From the NCBI RefSeq assembly GCF_022370755.2, contig NZ_CP092364.2:4650001-4714000 (forward strand): DNA of 64,000 bases, in the 5' to 3' direction. Below the pieces are notes generated by a model. It did not search any database. It was not told the origin of the DNA and was given only the letters and a program-made list of their open reading frames with translations. This document shows, piece by piece, positions 25,916-35,363 of the stretch (the stretch's first letter is position 1; each line of letters starts with the position of its first letter). A program made the translations under genes and the position numbers. Source of the stretch: Mycolicibacterium goodii. Its GTDB lineage: Bacteria; Actinomycetota; Actinomycetes; Mycobacteriales; Mycobacteriaceae.

Positions 25916-26113
25916 GGGCCGCCGAGATGGAGCGTGTCGTGGCCGACCTTCTCGGATCCGGTCACGCGTGGCGGTGCCGGTTGGCGGTGGTGACCAGCCA
26001 GCGCAAGGCGACCGAACCGATCTACTCGGCCCGCAGCAGGACCGCCAGGTGACGGAGTTCTCGCTCCGGTCCGAAATCTTCACGCCGGGGGAGATTTTGC
26101 GGTCGGCCACCTA

Positions 26114-26560
26114 ATGTTGTTCACTGCGCTTGCCGAGCGTGCGGGCGTCAGCGAGCCGACGGCGCGGCGGCGCGCGACTCGCCTGCTGAGCAGCGGAATC
26201 CTGCGGTCGCGTTGCGAAGTTGTGCAATCGATCTCCGGTTGGCCGGTATCGGCTGTCCGATGGGCGGCCACCTCGCCAGCCCAACTTGGGAGCACCGTGC
26301 AGTCGCTGTCGGCGCTACCGCAGGTTCGGTTGTGCTGCAGCCTGACCGGACCGCGCAACCTTCTCCTGATGGTCTGGCTTCGCTCACTGGATGCCCTGCC
26401 GCAGCTCGAGCGGACGCTGCACGAACGCTCACACGACCTGACCATCGTCGATCGCGCCATCTGCCTGCACACAACGAAGCAACTCGGCCGCGTGCTGAAT
26501 CGAGGAGGGCGAGCCACCGCGCACGTGCTGACTACATTGAAAGCCTTCCCGGTACTGTAA
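26114..26560 (+). pseudogene. Truncated Lrp/AsnC-family regulator
   Basis: From ATG 26114 the frame gives LAERAGVSEPTARRRATRLLSSG, which is the second and recognition helices of an AsnC-type helix-turn-helix. A ligand-binding (RAM-like) domain follows, ending LHTTKQLGRVLNRGGRATAHV. The first helix and, in the usual two-unit mycobacterial form, the whole first half are absent. The same frame stays open upstream of the ATG (FAVGHLMLFTALAERAG), so the ATG is unlikely to be a true start. With the amidohydrolase remnant on the opposite strand it marks a decayed catabolic locus. A shortened but functional protein cannot be excluded. Confidence 0.6.
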
Positions 26561-26670
26561 ATCCCGCCATTTCCGCGCTCGAAACCATGGTCGAGGACGG
26601 AAATGTCTCAGCGGCACATGCTTTCAGGGCGGCAAACGGCTGTTTCCGACAGTGTCGAAAAACGTGGTGA

Positions 26671-27600
26671 TCAGTGAACGCGGCCCGTGGATGATCTCGA
26701 ACCGCATTGATCCTTCAGAACTGCACCGACGAAGGACGATATCTGTCGCTTGACTTCCTTCGATTCCGGGGCGGGCAACAGGGTGAATCCGTGGAACCCA
26801 CCGGCTATTTCGACAAGCGTGGCGTCTACACCGACGGCGCGCATGCGGGTCGAGACGTTGCGGGAGTCATCGAGTAAACAGTCGTGGGTGCCGACGACGA
26901 TCAGCGTGGGGGGAAAGCCGGCAAATGAGCCGTAGAGCGGCGACACCAGCGGCGTCCTCAAATCGTGGTCACCGGCATAGGCCACCGCGCTACGCGAAAG
27001 ACCTGCGCGAGACAGCAGATCCCGGCGTTCATTCCGCTCGAAACTCTCGGATGTGTTGGTCAGGTCCGTCCACGGGAACATCGTCACCAGACCTTTCGGC
27101 GCGCCACCGCCCTGGTCGAGCACTCGTCGTACCAGCGACATCGCCAGTCCACCTCCGGCGGACTCCCCGACAATGACCGTAGGCCGGTCATGCGCTACCT
27201 CCGAATAGACCGCCCACACATCATCCAGTGCCGCCGGGAACGGATGCTCCGGTGCAAGGCGGTAATCGACACTCACCAGTTCCGCACCGTTCGCCCGGGC
27301 CAGCCCACTGTGGGCACGGGCCGCCAGCGAACTACCGGCGACGAACGCCCCGCCGTGTACGTGGAAGAGCAATCCAGTGCCCGCCTGCGCGGGACGGAAC
27401 CACCGCACGGGCACCCCGGCCACCGTGACAGTGACCTCCTGGACTCCGCGCACCCGCCGCTGGCACGACTCCATCAACCGGGTGATATTGCGCGTCTTAC
27501 CGACATCGTGAGCATCCCCTGACTGCGATGCCACCAACAGCATCAGCTTTTGGAGAGCCACCAGCCGTCGGCTCACACGGTGCGACTCAGGTACAGACAC
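26671..27600 (-). CDS. Alpha/beta hydrolase, hormone-sensitive-lipase family esterase
   Basis: A 309-residue esterase with the oxyanion-hole motif HGGAF and the nucleophile elbow GESAGGG. The expected Asp lies in a THDCLLDDS stretch and the His in GGFHGFTLL. This is the HSL/LipH group of mycobacterial carboxylesterases, which cleave short to medium acyl esters. No signal peptide is seen, so it is probably cytoplasmic. Thirty-two bases separate it from the GAP-family exporter gene upstream on the same strand, so the two probably form an operon driven by the promoter at 28280-28310. Confidence 0.85.
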   Translation of the reverse strand: MSVPESHRVSRRLVALQKLMLLVASQSGDAHDVGKTRNITRLMESCQRRVRGVQEVTVTVAGVPVRWFRPAQAGTGLLFHVHGGAFVAGSSLAARAHSGLARANGAELVSVDYRLAPEHPFPAALDDVWAVYSEVAHDRPTVIVGESAGGGLAMSLVRRVLDQGGGAPKGLVTMFPWTDLTNTSESFERNERRDLLSRAGLSRSAVAYAGDHDLRTPLVSPLYGSFAGFPPTLIVVGTHDCLLDDSRNVSTRMRAVGVDATLVEIAGGFHGFTLLPAPESKEVKRQISSFVGAVLKDQCGSRSSTGRVH

Positions 27601-27632
27601 AAGCTTTCTCCTTCACATCGAGGGCAGCGCCA

Positions 27633-28274
27633 TCATGCTGCTTGCAGAAACAACATCAGGCCCACTGCAATGAGAATCACCGCGAGGATCGCCGAATTAT
27701 GGCGCTCCAGCGCAACTTTGAGTCGTTGCAGGGGTTTGGTCATGCGTTCGCGCCAGATGGCATAGGCCGACACCGGCAGTATCACCGTCGCACCGGCGAG
27801 CAGGGCGAAGCCGGTGACATCACCCCACTGGGCCAGGCTCGTCCGCGTGGTGGCCCCCACACTGAAACCTGCCGCAGCGCAGGCGGAGAGCACCTTGGGA
27901 TTCAGAGATACCAGAACCGGTGCGGCTGTCATGGCTCGCAGCGGAGTAACCGAGTCCAGTGCCCGCAGCCATACCGGCGCATGCGCACTCCGTCCCCGAC
28001 GCATCCAGGTGACGAGGCCGGCGAGGATCAGGAGCACCGCCAACGCCAAAGTTGTGGGTCGCATCCATTGAGGCGGAGGACCGCCAGCATCGGGTAATTT
28101 CCCCGAGATTCCCACGAATAGCTTGGTGACAAGCGCCAACGCGAGCGTCCAACCGGCCGCGAACGCCCATCCCGACGCCAGTGGACGGGGCGTGTGCAGC
28201 ATCAGGATCGCTGGAATCACCGAGGCCGGCGACACGGCGATGACCAGTGCCAGCGACGCCAGCTCTACCCCCAT
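27633..28274 (-). CDS. GAP/sulfolipid-addressing (Sap) family membrane protein
   Basis: A 213-residue protein with about six transmembrane helices, start ATG 28274 behind GGGAG. It has the LysE-like opening (LALVIAVSPASVIPAILML) and the internal SLNPKVLSACAAAGF motif typical of GAP proteins. Members of this family are needed for moving glycopeptidolipid or sulfolipid to the surface. Nearby esterase, TetR and sulfatase genes fit work on a surface lipid or sulfated compound. The start lies 36 bases from the TetR operator at 28310-28325. Confidence 0.75.
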   Translation of the reverse strand: MGVELASLALVIAVSPASVIPAILMLHTPRPLASGWAFAAGWTLALALVTKLFVGISGKLPDAGGPPPQWMRPTTLALAVLLILAGLVTWMRRGRSAHAPVWLRALDSVTPLRAMTAAPVLVSLNPKVLSACAAAGFSVGATTRTSLAQWGDVTGFALLAGATVILPVSAYAIWRERMTKPLQRLKVALERHNSAILAVILIAVGLMLFLQAA

Positions 28275-28309
28275 TGCACTCCCAGGCCTTCCGTTGTCAC
28301 CGACTTAAC

Positions 28310-28325
28310 TAATGAGCTCTCATTA
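28310..28325. promoter_or_regulatory. TetR operator, copy 1 (TAATG-N6-CATTA)
   Basis: TAATGAGCTCTCATTA lies in the divergent gap between the GAP gene and the TetR gene, overlapping the -10-like TATATAT at 28324-28330. The same 16-base pattern occurs before the sulfatase at 31328-31343, which makes it the likely site of this TetR protein. Confidence 0.7.
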
Positions 28326-28339
28326 TATATATGCAGAAG

Positions 28340-29068
28340 ATGCCGGCTGCGTACGATCAGGCGATGCCTTCAAAGTCGGATCGCATTCGGGAACGGGCGC
28401 GCACACGCGGCCGCAACAGCAGCGGAGAAGCGACGCGGATCAAGCTCATCGAGGTTGCGGAGACGATGTTCGCCGACCGCGGGATCGCTGCCGTCAGCCT
28501 CAACGAGATCAGACTTGCCGCCGGACAAAGCAACGCCGCGGCGGTGAACTACCACTTCGGGTCCAAGGAGAACTTACTCAAGGCCATCCTTGAAGATCGT
28601 CTCGAACGCATCGATGGAGATCGGGGGCGGATTCTCGACGAGGCGGTGGAGGGCAATCAGCCGATCGAGCTCAAAGGCCTCCTCGAGGCTTTGGTTCTCC
28701 CGCAGGTGAGTAGCATCAAGCGCGGGGAGCGACACGTCGAGTTGGTGGCTCAGTTGCTTTTCCACGGATACGGCGAACCAGGCGGGCATGCTTGGATTCT
28801 GGCCGACCCCGCATTGACCAAGCACGGACAACGACTCAATCAACTTATCTGGCAGCAGCTTTCACATCTTCCCGAGGCCGTCTCCGCGGCGCGTCTTCGT
28901 TTTGTCTACATCAGCTGCCTAAATGCTCTGGCCGACCACCAGCGCCAACTGGCGACCGCAGCCGACGCGCCGCCCACCGAAATGTTCGTGTCGGACCTCA
29001 TCGATTCGCTGACCGCGATCATCCGCGCGCCGGCGTCGGCGGGAACCCTGGAGGTATTGCGGCCATGA
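28340..29068 (+). CDS. TetR-family transcriptional regulator
   Basis: About 242 residues. The N-terminal helix-turn-helix reads RIKLIEVAETMFADRG, then LNEIRLAAGQSNAAAVNYHFGSKENLL, the standard TetR pattern. The C-terminal ligand domain is of the larger kind. The start is uncertain: ATG 28331, 28340 and 28364 are in frame. 28340 is chosen because it lies about 10 bases after the TATATA element, allowing a leaderless mRNA. The operator at 28310-28325 indicates autoregulation and control of the divergent GAP-esterase operon; the copy at 31328 adds the sulfatase. Confidence 0.85.
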   Translation: MPAAYDQAMPSKSDRIRERARTRGRNSSGEATRIKLIEVAETMFADRGIAAVSLNEIRLAAGQSNAAAVNYHFGSKENLLKAILEDRLERIDGDRGRILDEAVEGNQPIELKGLLEALVLPQVSSIKRGERHVELVAQLLFHGYGEPGGHAWILADPALTKHGQRLNQLIWQQLSHLPEAVSAARLRFVYISCLNALADHQRQLATAADAPPTEMFVSDLIDSLTAIIRAPASAGTLEVLRP

Positions 29069-29078
29069 GGGAGTACCT

Positions 29079-31298
29079 TCAGTCAGACTTGAGCGCAGCC
29101 CTGAGTAGCTCTTGACCTGGGAGCGATTTCAGGTCGGATTCCAGCGTCACCGAGTGCAATTCACCATTCCACACAAACGGTGGTCGATAATCGTCGCACA
29201 CCGGCAGCCCGCGGTCGCGACCCAACAGCATCGATGTCCCGCCATGCTGCCAGACATGGGGCAGCGTCAACGGGGCCACCGCGGACCCGACGACGGTGTT
29301 GTCGATCACCGCTTCCACTCGGGTTTCGCCGTCGAGACGGTGTAACCGGCAGCCTGCGGTGTGGCGACCCTCCATCAGCAGCCGATCGGCTCGCACCCGG
29401 ATATTGCCGCCCGGGGCGGCGATCGCAATGTGCAATCGGGACTCGATCACGAACGCCGCCAATCCTCCGGTCCAGTTGCCGATCGCGAACAACACACCGT
29501 TGGCGGCCCCAGAAGGGACGTCGACGTCAGCGAACAATCGGCTGTACAACAACGGCAGCGCCTCATCGGCGACCGGCCCTCCCGAAGGCCGCAACACCAC
29601 GCGCTGCCCGGGCGGGAATTCGGGCCATACCATCTCCGAGGCTCGTGCGACCAGTGAATCGGTCAGTGGCAGAACGTCGTAGCGGGCGGCCTCGGCCGCC
29701 CACAGGGCGGTCAATCGCGACACCACGTCGGGGCGGTCCGCCGACAGGTCGTGGGCTTCGGAGAAATCGTCGGCTCGAAACAACGACCATCGGTCAGCGG
29801 CGAAGTCCCGGCTGCCATCCAACAACGCTTCCTCGTCCATAACGCCTTGGCCCACGTGATCGGTGGTGGCCTTCCAGCCATCGGCAATGATCGAGCGGGA
29901 ACCCACGACTTCGAAGTACTGGGTGGAGCGAGAAGCGGGCGCCGCCGCGTCGTTGAAAGTCGGCAGCAGGCTCGCCCCGTGGATGGCGCCGTCGGAGGCG
30001 TCGGAAGAGGGCGACTGTAGCCGAACCCCGCAGGCGTCCAGGATTGTTGGCATGACATCGATGGCATGCGCGAACTGCGAACGGACAGCGCCGCCGGCAC
30101 GGATACCGCGCGGCCAGTGCACGATCAGCGGCACGCGCGTGCCTCCCAACCAGGCATACCGCTTCCACAGGCGGAACGGAGTGTTGCCGGCCCAAGCCCA
30201 ACCCCACGCATAGTGCGGGTACCCCGCCATGCCACCCCAGTCCGGCAGGCGGTCGAGGTTGTCCGCCAGCGACTCTGGCACCCGATGGGTGAACCGGTGT
30301 TCATTGCTGGTTCCCGCAACGCCCCCTTCTGCGCTGGCTCCATTGTCAGACATGATGAGGACGAGCGTGTTCTCCATGACGTCGATGTCTTCCAGGGTAC
30401 GAATGAATCGATCGATCTGGCTGTCGGTATGGCTGAGAAAACCTGCGTAGACCTCGTGCATTCGCGCGTACACAGCCCGTTCATCTGCAGTGAGGGTGGC
30501 CCAGGCCGGGACCCAATCGGGCCGCTCGGTGAGCGTGGTGCCTGCAGGTACCACACCCTCGTCGAGCTGCCGTGCGAACACCTCGTCTCGCCACGCGTCC
30601 CAACCGGTGTCGAACTGTCCTGCGTAGGCGTCGGCCCAGCCTTTGTGCACATGGTGCGGGGAGTGCATGGCCCCCGTTGCAAAGTAGAGGAAGAACGGCT
30701 TGCCGGGTGCTGACTGCTGCTGGCTGACCACCATCCTGATCGCCTCATCGGTGAGGTCCTCGGTCAAGTGGTAACCAGCCGGGCGCACATCAGGTCCGTC
30801 GAGGTACGTGTTGTCCCGCACCAGTTGCGGGTCCCAGTGATTCGCGTCGCCGAGGAGAAAGCCGTAATAGCGCTCGAAACCGAGCCCCAACGGCCAGCGG
30901 GTGAACGGACCGGCACTCGTCCGTTCGCCGCGCGGCGCGAGATGCCATTTGCCGACAGCCATCGTGCTCCAGCCGGAATCCCGCAGTACGCGCGGCAGCG
31001 TCGGCACAGAGGCCGGAATTCTCCCGGTGTAGCCCGGATGGGCAGTCGGGATGTCGGCAAGGAAGCCCATCCCCACCGAGTGGTGGTTTCGCCCAGTGAG
31101 CAATGCGGCTCGTGTCGGCGAACACAGTCCAGTGACGTGAAAGCGGTTGTATCTGAGCCCGTTGCGAGCGAGGCGATCGACCGCCGGGGTCCGAATGTCT
31201 GATCCGTAACAACCGAACTGTGCGTAGCCGAGGTCGTCCAGCACGATCATGACCACATTGGGGGCTTCTGGACGCGCGGCCACATCGTGTGTGCCCAT
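29079..31298 (-). CDS. Type I arylsulfatase
   Basis: A 739-residue sulfatase, start ATG 31298 with GGAGGAG 6 bases upstream. The signature LCSPTRAALLTGR is complete. Cys59 of C-S-P-T-R is the residue converted to formylglycine, and DD near residue 21 plus later motifs (GKWHL, DNGASAEGG) supply metal and substrate contacts. There is no signal peptide, so it probably works in the cytoplasm. It would need a formylglycine-generating enzyme, which is not in this window. A TetR operator 30 bases upstream ties it to the regulator at 28340. The substrate may be a sulfate ester taken up or made by the cell. Confidence 0.92.
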   Translation of the reverse strand: MGTHDVAARPEAPNVVMIVLDDLGYAQFGCYGSDIRTPAVDRLARNGLRYNRFHVTGLCSPTRAALLTGRNHHSVGMGFLADIPTAHPGYTGRIPASVPTLPRVLRDSGWSTMAVGKWHLAPRGERTSAGPFTRWPLGLGFERYYGFLLGDANHWDPQLVRDNTYLDGPDVRPAGYHLTEDLTDEAIRMVVSQQQSAPGKPFFLYFATGAMHSPHHVHKGWADAYAGQFDTGWDAWRDEVFARQLDEGVVPAGTTLTERPDWVPAWATLTADERAVYARMHEVYAGFLSHTDSQIDRFIRTLEDIDVMENTLVLIMSDNGASAEGGVAGTSNEHRFTHRVPESLADNLDRLPDWGGMAGYPHYAWGWAWAGNTPFRLWKRYAWLGGTRVPLIVHWPRGIRAGGAVRSQFAHAIDVMPTILDACGVRLQSPSSDASDGAIHGASLLPTFNDAAAPASRSTQYFEVVGSRSIIADGWKATTDHVGQGVMDEEALLDGSRDFAADRWSLFRADDFSEAHDLSADRPDVVSRLTALWAAEAARYDVLPLTDSLVARASEMVWPEFPPGQRVVLRPSGGPVADEALPLLYSRLFADVDVPSGAANGVLFAIGNWTGGLAAFVIESRLHIAIAAPGGNIRVRADRLLMEGRHTAGCRLHRLDGETRVEAVIDNTVVGSAVAPLTLPHVWQHGGTSMLLGRDRGLPVCDDYRPPFVWNGELHSVTLESDLKSLPGQELLRAALKSD

Positions 31299-31327
31299 TT
31301 CAACTCCTCCGCTCACCAACACTTGAT

Positions 31328-31343
31328 TAATGCACCTTCATTA
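31328..31343. promoter_or_regulatory. TetR operator, copy 2, at the sulfatase promoter
   Basis: TAATGCACCTTCATTA has the same arms and spacing (TAATG-N6-CATTA) as the site at 28310-28325 and lies 30 bases before the sulfatase start. Confidence 0.7.
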
Positions 31344-31669
31344 ATAACACATCGCTGCTCCGCGCAACCGGTCCGGCCCTTCGGAAGGGCACAAACCGCC
31401 TTCGAAAGAAGACCGGCTCGGTGCGTGCGACTGAGCCACGTTAGAGACTTGGGCGCCCCAGGATGGGCCAGCCCGCGCGTCATACAACGGGAGGAGGCTT
31501 GTCGTGAGCCTTGGTCACGTCGCTCTCCTGGGGCATCGCCGCCAGCCGCGCATCCATCGTCGACACCATCAATCGGGCACAGGGCATCACTCCACCTACC
31601 CGCGGCACCCTCCGCACCAGACGGCAACCGATCACCCGACGGCGCCCCCCGCACCGCCGGGGCGCCCCA

Positions 31670-32521
31670 TCAACTTGGTCCGGGCAGCGGGCCGGTGCCG
31701 ACAGGCGCCGCCGGTGCCGAGGCGACCTGTTGGACCGGCACAGTGGCGCCGACCGGGGCCGACAGCGGCGACGGCGGGGTACGCGGCGACGGCGTGGGTG
31801 CCGCGTCCGGGGCATCCGCGTCGGCGGCTTCTTCGGCAGCCCATGCCGCCTGGAGTTTCTGCGCGACGAACGTCGCGCCTTGCGTCACGAGGCCCATTTC
31901 CGCGTACTGGTTGTGCACCGCGAAACTGCTGCCCTTCGGATCGCACACCAAATCGTTGTGGACACACAGGTCGATGGCTTTTGCGGCGTAGTAGGGGCCG
32001 ACGATCACCGGTGGATCGTTGAGCACACGCATGAACCGTGGTGACGGCGTACCGAACAACGCCACGGCCGCAACGTGATCCGCGATTTCCTGCGGCATCG
32101 GTGCGGGCACCTCTGCCGGGGAAACCCCGTCGGGCACAACGCTTGCGGTGACGAATCCCATCACCGCGGCGCCCTGGGAGAACCCGCCGAGCACCATCTT
32201 GGTGTCGGGACAGTTCGCGGCGTTGGCAACGATGCGGGCGCGTGCGTCGGCGATGCCCTGTACCGCGGTGGAAAATGCCGTGGTGGCGGGATAGTCGACG
32301 GCGTAGACACCGAGTGTCTTGTCGCCCAGTTGCGGGCGCAGGGCCTGGACAAACGCCTCCCCGGTGGGTCCGACGCCGGGCAATTCCGTTGTGCCACGCG
32401 CGAATATCACTTCAGCATCTGGACATGGCGCCGCGTGCGCGAAAGGCATCGCCGCGATCTGCATGCCGGAGGTCGCTGCCGCCGCAACGGCAACGAGACC
32501 GGCGAGTCTCAACCTCCGCAT
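31670..32521 (-). CDS. Secreted cutinase-family esterase with Pro/Ala tail
   Basis: A 283-residue protein. A signal peptide (MRRLRLAGLVAVAAA to AHA, about 31 residues) leads to a cutinase domain with the Ser motif GFSQG near residue 115. The Asp and His are in the DLVCDPKGSSFAVHNQY block near residue 190, and Cys are placed for the usual two disulfides. After residue 225 a low-complexity Ala/Pro/Ser tail of some 55 residues follows, which most mycobacterial cutinases (Culps) lack or have shorter. It should hydrolyse ester bonds outside the cell. The ribosome binding site is weak. It lies alone between the sulfatase and the hut operon. Confidence 0.87.
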   Translation of the reverse strand: MRRLRLAGLVAVAAAATSGMQIAAMPFAHAAPCPDAEVIFARGTTELPGVGPTGEAFVQALRPQLGDKTLGVYAVDYPATTAFSTAVQGIADARARIVANAANCPDTKMVLGGFSQGAAVMGFVTASVVPDGVSPAEVPAPMPQEIADHVAAVALFGTPSPRFMRVLNDPPVIVGPYYAAKAIDLCVHNDLVCDPKGSSFAVHNQYAEMGLVTQGATFVAQKLQAAWAAEEAADADAPDAAPTPSPRTPPSPLSAPVGATVPVQQVASAPAAPVGTGPLPGPS

Positions 32522-32631
32522 AGCTCATGCTGGCACAGCGTTTCAGCGCGTGCCGGGCAAGAACGCAGAGGCATAGAGTTTTCACAACTTCCAAAGAGAA
32601 CGCTCAGAATCGGAGCTTTTCGGCGCGCGGG

Positions 32632-34176
32632 CTAGTGCAGCGGTCCGATGGCCGACTCCGCGGCAGCGACGATCACACCGTTTCCGACCATCGCGGCGGC
32701 CGTTTCGATCTCGGGTGCCAGGTAGCGGTCGGGGCCGGGGCCTGCGACGCGATCACGCAACGCCTTCACCACCGCGCCTGTGGCCGGAGCCGGAGACAGC
32801 GGCGCCCGTAGGTCGAGTGCCCTTGCCGCCGTGAGAATCTCGATGGCGAGCACACTTTTCAGCCCGTCGAGTGCCCGGCGGAGTTTACGTGCGGCGGACC
32901 AGCCCATCGAGACGTGGTCTTCCTGCATGGCGCTCGACGGGATCGAGTCGACGCTGGCAGGGGTCGCCAGACGCTTGAGTTCGGACACGATCGAGGCCTG
33001 TGTGTACTGCGCAATCATGTGACCGGAGTCGACACCCGGATCGTCGGCGAGGAACGGCGGCAGACCCTTGTTGCGGTTCGGGTCGAGCAGGCGGTCGGTG
33101 CGTCGTTCGGACATGCCGGCGATGTCGGCTACCGGGATCGCCAGGAAATCCAACGCATATCCGACCGGGGCGCCGTGGAAGTTGCCGTTCGATTCCACCC
33201 GCCCGTCGTGCAACACGACGGGATTGTCCACCGCGGACGCCAGTTCGCGGGCCGCGACGGTGCGGGTGTATTCCAGGGTGTCGTGGGCGGCGCCGTGCAC
33301 CTGAGGTGAGCATCGCAGCGAATACGCGTCCTGCACCACGGTGCATTCTGGCCCGCGGTGACTTTCCATGATCGCCGAATCGGCAAGCAAGCGACGCAGG
33401 TTGGACGCGCTCGTCCGCTGCCCCGGATGCGGGCGCAGCGCCTGGAGGTCGTCGGCGAAGACGCGGTCGGTGCCGAGCAGCGCTTCGACGCTCATCGCCG
33501 CGGCGATATCGGCCGCTTTGAGCAGCATGGCCAGATCATGTTGCGCGAGGACGAGCATGCCGAGCATGCCATCGGTCCCGTTGATCAGCGCGAGACCCTC
33601 TTTTTCGGACAGTTGCACGGGCTGAAGGCCAGCTGCCGCCAGGGCGTCGGCCGCGGAGCACAGCGTGCCGGACGCATCACGGACCTCACCCTCCCCCATC
33701 AGCGCCAGTGCACAGTGCGCCAGTGGCGCGAGGTCACCGGAACAGCCGAGGCTGCCGTACTCGCGGACCACAGGGGTGATGCCGGCGCTGAGCATCGCGG
33801 CCATGAGGTCGGCGGTCTGCGGCCGGATCCCGGTGTGACCGGTGGCCAGCGTCGACAAGCGCAGCAGCATCATCGCGCGCACCACTTCGCGCTCGACCTC
33901 GGGGCCGGTGCCCGCGGCGTGCGACCGCACCAGCGACTTCTGCAGAGCAACACGTAGTTCGGGGGCCACGTGCCGAGTCGCCAACGCACCGAAGCCGGTG
34001 GACACCCCATAGGCGGGCACCGGCGCCTGCGCCAACTGTTCGACCGCGTCGCGGGACTTGGCGATGGCGGCGGACGCGTCGGGGGTCAACACCACAAGGG
34101 CGTTTCCACGGGCGACGTGTAGCACGTCGGACGGCGTGAGGGGTCCGACCCCGACTTTGACGGTCACGGTTGTCAT
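32632..34176 (-). CDS. hutH: Histidine ammonia-lyase
   Basis: A 514-residue enzyme converting L-histidine to urocanate and ammonia, the first step of histidine breakdown. Tyr56 in YGVSTGFG and the C-terminal QEDHVSMG motif are conserved. The prosthetic MIO group normally forms from Ala-Ser-Gly, but here the segment is [12 protein letters not shown], so it would arise from Cys145-Ser146-Gly147. Ser and Gly, which are required for cyclisation, are intact. The start is ATG 34176 behind AAAGAGGTGA and overlaps the hutI stop (ATGA), showing translational coupling. It is the last gene of the operon. Confidence 0.93.
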   Translation of the reverse strand: MTTVTVKVGVGPLTPSDVLHVARGNALVVLTPDASAAIAKSRDAVEQLAQAPVPAYGVSTGFGALATRHVAPELRVALQKSLVRSHAAGTGPEVEREVVRAMMLLRLSTLATGHTGIRPQTADLMAAMLSAGITPVVREYGSLGCSGDLAPLAHCALALMGEGEVRDASGTLCSAADALAAAGLQPVQLSEKEGLALINGTDGMLGMLVLAQHDLAMLLKAADIAAAMSVEALLGTDRVFADDLQALRPHPGQRTSASNLRRLLADSAIMESHRGPECTVVQDAYSLRCSPQVHGAAHDTLEYTRTVAARELASAVDNPVVLHDGRVESNGNFHGAPVGYALDFLAIPVADIAGMSERRTDRLLDPNRNKGLPPFLADDPGVDSGHMIAQYTQASIVSELKRLATPASVDSIPSSAMQEDHVSMGWSAARKLRRALDGLKSVLAIEILTAARALDLRAPLSPAPATGAVVKALRDRVAGPGPDRYLAPEIETAAAMVGNGVIVAAAESAIGPLH

Positions 34177-35363
34177 GAGGTCACCTCTTTTGTCTGCCGG
34201 ACGAGTTCGCCGTTGCGGACGACGGCCGCGACGAGAGGAACTCCGGGTCGGTAGGCCAGATGGATGTGAGACGGCGCGTCGAGGAGCGCCAGATCGGCGC
34301 GGGCACCTACGGCGAGGTGCCCGACGTCGTCGCGCCGCAGGGCACGCGCGCCGCCCGCCGTGGCGGCCCACACCGCTTCGTCGGGGGTCAGGTGCATCTC
34401 ACGCACGGCCACTGCAATGCAGAACGGCATGTTGGTGGTGAAACTCGACCCTGGATTGCAGTCAGGCGACAACGCCACCGTGACACCGGCATCGAGCAGA
34501 CGACGTCCATCGGGATACTCCGCGCGGGTGGAGAACTCGGCCGCGGGCAGTAACGTGGCGACAGTGTTGCTGTCGGCCAGCGCCGCGATGTCGGCGTCGG
34601 TGACGTGGGTGACATGGTCGGCGGACGCGGCGTTGCACTCGACCGCCAGTTGCACACCGGGTCCCGGCCCCAACTGGTTGGCGTGGACACGCGGTTGCAG
34701 GCCGCGGGCGATACCGGCCTGCAGGATCGCGCGCGACTGGTCGACATCGAACGCCCCGCGTTCACAGAAGACGTCCACCCACTTCGCCGCGGGTGCGCAC
34801 GCGTCGAGCATCGCGGTGCACACGAGGTCGACGTAATCGTCTGGGGTGTCGGCATATTCGGGTGGTACGACGTGGGCGCCCATGAACGTCACCTCGTCGG
34901 TGATCTCGGCAGCGACCTGCAGACTGCGCAGTTCCTGGTCGACGGTGAGTCCGTAGCCGGATTTGCACTCGATCGTGGTGGTCCCCGAGCGCAGCGCCTC
35001 CGCGGCCAGTCCGGTGACGGTCGATTTGAGCGTGGCGGTGCTCGCATCGCGCGTCGCGGTCACGGTGGTGCGGATTCCGCCTGCCTCATACGGCGTCCCG
35101 GACATGCGCGCGGCGAACTCCGCAGACCGGTCACCTGCGAACACCAGGTGGGCATGGCTGTCGACGAATCCGGGGATGGCGGCGCGGCCGGCGGCGTCGA
35201 TACGGGTGTCGGCTGCCGGCGCGGTCGATGTGGGCCCGTACCACGCGATTCGGCCGTCCTCGACGACGACGGCGGCGTCGCGCAGTATGCCCAGGGTACC
35301 GACGTCCAGCGTCGCGTCGTTGGTGACGAGCGAACCGATGTTGTCGATGAGCAGTGTGGTCAT
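34173..35363 (-). CDS. hutI: Imidazolonepropionase
   Basis: A 396-residue amidohydrolase opening the imidazolone ring to N-formimidoyl-L-glutamate. It shows the metal motif [12 protein letters not shown] near residue 68, [16 protein letters not shown], and the late [10 protein letters not shown]. The length is normal for HutI. It overlaps hutF upstream and hutH downstream by four bases each (ATGA), so it is made from the same message. It acts in the cytoplasm as the third step of the pathway. Confidence 0.93.
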   Translation of the reverse strand: MTTLLIDNIGSLVTNDATLDVGTLGILRDAAVVVEDGRIAWYGPTSTAPAADTRIDAAGRAAIPGFVDSHAHLVFAGDRSAEFAARMSGTPYEAGGIRTTVTATRDASTATLKSTVTGLAAEALRSGTTTIECKSGYGLTVDQELRSLQVAAEITDEVTFMGAHVVPPEYADTPDDYVDLVCTAMLDACAPAAKWVDVFCERGAFDVDQSRAILQAGIARGLQPRVHANQLGPGPGVQLAVECNAASADHVTHVTDADIAALADSNTVATLLPAAEFSTRAEYPDGRRLLDAGVTVALSPDCNPGSSFTTNMPFCIAVAVREMHLTPDEAVWAATAGGARALRRDDVGHLAVGARADLALLDAPSHIHLAYRPGVPLVAAVVRNGELVRQTKEVTS

